Source: Bacteroidota bacterium (GTDB taxonomy: Bacteria; Bacteroidota; Bacteroidia; Bacteroidales; Tenuifilaceae). Taken from it: a stretch of 7,452 bases of DNA. The position numbers and the translations under genes are program-made. Of the stretch, positions 6,472 through 7,452 are shown in pieces. The stretch lies in assembly GCA_023406715.1 (NCBI GenBank), contig JAEXVC010000144.1, positions 1 to 7,452 of the forward strand, given 5' to 3'. Numbering within the stretch: position 1 is the first letter of the stretch; every line of letters starts with the position of its first letter. Below the pieces are notes generated by a model that had not been told where the DNA came from, searched no databases, and saw only the letters and a list, made by a program, of their open reading frames with translations.

Positions 6472-7353
6472 ATGGAACTACTTGATGGAAAACGTTTAGC
6501 CGATGAAATTAAAGCCGAAATCGCTGCCGAAGTTGAAGCAATAAAAAAGAACGGAGGTAAAATTCCTCATTTAGTTGCCATAATAGTTGGACATGATGGT
6601 GCTAGTGAAACCTACGTTGGACACAAAGAAAAATCTTGTGCTCAGGTTGGTTTCAAATCAGAGGTGTTACGTTTTGAGGATACAATTACTGAGGCAGAAC
6701 TACTGCATCAAATTGAATTGCTTAATACAAACCCAGATGTTGATGGTTTCATTGTACAAATGCCACTTCCTAAGCATATTAACGAGCAAAAGGTTATTGA
6801 GGCTATTGACCCTAAAAAGGATGTTGATGGATTCCACCCTGTAAACGTTGGGCGAATGGTAATTGGCCTACCATCATACGTTTCAGCCACTCCCGATGGT
6901 ATTGTCGACCTTTTACATCGATATAAAATTGAAACTGCTGGCAAGCACTGCGTAGTTTTGGGTCGTAGTAATATTGTTGGTCGTCCTATCGCTAATTTAC
7001 TTTCCCTAAAATCAAATCCCGGCGATTGTACTGTTACAGTTTGCCATAGCCGTACTCCAAACATCAAGGAATTCACCAAGACTGCTGATATTCTAATTGT
7101 AGCACTTGGCAGAGCAGAATATGTTACTGCCGATATGGTTAAGGAAGGAGCTGTTGTGGTTGATGTTGGAATTACTCGAGTTGAAAGCCCCAACACCAAA
7201 TCGGGCTGGAAACTTCTGGGTGATGTTAAGTTTGATGAGGTTGCTCCAAAGTGTAGTTACATAACCCCGGTTCCTGGCGGTGTTGGTCCTCTTACAATTG
7301 TATCGTTGCTTAAGAACACCTTGAAAGCAGCAAAAAAAGAGGTTTACGGATAA
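6472..7353 (+). CDS. folD: Bifunctional methylenetetrahydrofolate dehydrogenase / methenyltetrahydrofolate cyclohydrolase
   Basis: Cytoplasmic enzyme of one-carbon metabolism. It oxidises 5,10-methylene-THF with NADP+ to 5,10-methenyl-THF and hydrolyses that to 10-formyl-THF, used for purines and initiator formyl-Met-tRNA. The 293 residues match the family. The catalytic domain contains SETYVGHKEKSC, with Tyr48 and Lys52 at the positions of E. coli Tyr50 and Lys54. Next come VQMPLPKHI with Gln96, and PKKDVDGFHPVNVGRM with Asp119, equivalent to E. coli Gln98 and Asp121. The Rossmann cofactor domain shows VVLGRSNIVGRP (161-172), and the C-terminal signature is PVPGGVGPLT (266-275). All key residues are present. 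The ATG at 6472 gives the usual MxLLDGKxLA start, with no Shine-Dalgarno. The gene follows ffh by 87 bases with no convincing terminator between, so co-transcription is likely; I recall the same ffh-folD neighbourhood in other Bacteroidota. Confidence 0.97.
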   Translation: MELLDGKRLADEIKAEIAAEVEAIKKNGGKIPHLVAIIVGHDGASETYVGHKEKSCAQVGFKSEVLRFEDTITEAELLHQIELLNTNPDVDGFIVQMPLPKHINEQKVIEAIDPKKDVDGFHPVNVGRMVIGLPSYVSATPDGIVDLLHRYKIETAGKHCVVLGRSNIVGRPIANLLSLKSNPGDCTVTVCHSRTPNIKEFTKTADILIVALGRAEYVTADMVKEGAVVVDVGITRVESPNTKSGWKLLGDVKFDEVAPKCSYITPVPGGVGPLTIVSLLKNTLKAAKKEVYG

Positions 7354-7390
7354 ACCATTCTTTTTAAACACCCCTTAAAGAGTTAATCCG

Positions 7391-7452
7391 ATGAATTACA
7401 AAAGAGTACTAATTATTGGAGATGCTAATTCTTTTCTTTTAAACGATATAGT
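7391..7452 (+). CDS. Start of an unidentified protein, cut by window edge
   Basis: An ATG at 7391 opens a frame that runs to the edge of the window: MNYKRVLIIGDANSFLLNDI, 20 full codons. The hydrophobic strand VLIIGDANS after a short basic start looks like the first beta strand and turn of a Rossmann-like domain. Similar openings (xxILIIGDANSxH) occur in GT-B glycosyltransferases, but 20 residues cannot settle the family. It lies 37 bases after folD on the same strand with no clear terminator or promoter between, so it may belong to the same transcript. Confidence 0.6.
   Translation, partial: MNYKRVLIIGDANSFLLNDI

Noticed and set aside
6708..7199. 163-codon open frame on the - strand inside folD.
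   Set aside because: It is antisense to conserved FolD motifs; the Thr/Ser/Ile-rich product has no recognisable domain.
7361..7388. CTTTTTAA and TTAAAGAG after folD as a possible terminator hairpin.
   Set aside because: The stem has a mismatch and almost no G-C pairs, and no T run follows.

Overview
The window looks like chromosomal housekeeping DNA from a member of the Bacteroidota. Three things point there. SecA carries the phylum-type insertion after the DEVD/LIISGP block and the C-terminal tail style I recall from that phylum. None of the five visible start codons has a Shine-Dalgarno sequence; the leaders are AT-rich instead. The intergenic stretch before ffh holds a close match to the Bacteroidota promoter (TTTG, 19 bases, TAAGTTTG). 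No finer taxonomic call is supported.

Layout: the 3' three quarters of secA (2-2491, +) runs in from the left edge. After a 39-base gap comes argS (2531-4318, +), which ends at a strong hairpin terminator (4340-4372). A GNAT acetyltransferase (4358-4888, -) converges on argS, and its last codons lie inside that hairpin. A 161-base divergent region (4889-5049) holds the ffh promoter and a weaker candidate promoter for the acetyltransferase. ffh (5050-6384, +) and folD (6472-7353, +) follow in the same direction. A new reading frame starts at 7391 and leaves the window after 20 codons. There is no gene-free stretch over 300 bases, and I saw no tRNA, rRNA, CRISPR array or insertion sequence.

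Functionally, secA and ffh are the motors of the two main routes to the inner-membrane translocon: SecA drives post-translational export and Ffh (SRP54) targets proteins co-translationally. argS charges tRNA-Arg and folD supplies one-carbon units on folate. The acetyltransferase is the only accessory-looking gene.

I found no undescribed defence, mobile or biosynthetic system. The most unusual signal is non-coding: the leaders of argS, ffh and folD each contain a short degenerate array of 7- or 8-base units sharing an (A/G)(T/A)CT-like core, ending within about 2-10 bases of the start codon. The unit differs from leader to leader while the period stays nearly the same. Smaller points are an Asn in place of the usual Lys in the Ffh G4 motif and the terminator that doubles as the 3' end of a convergent gene.
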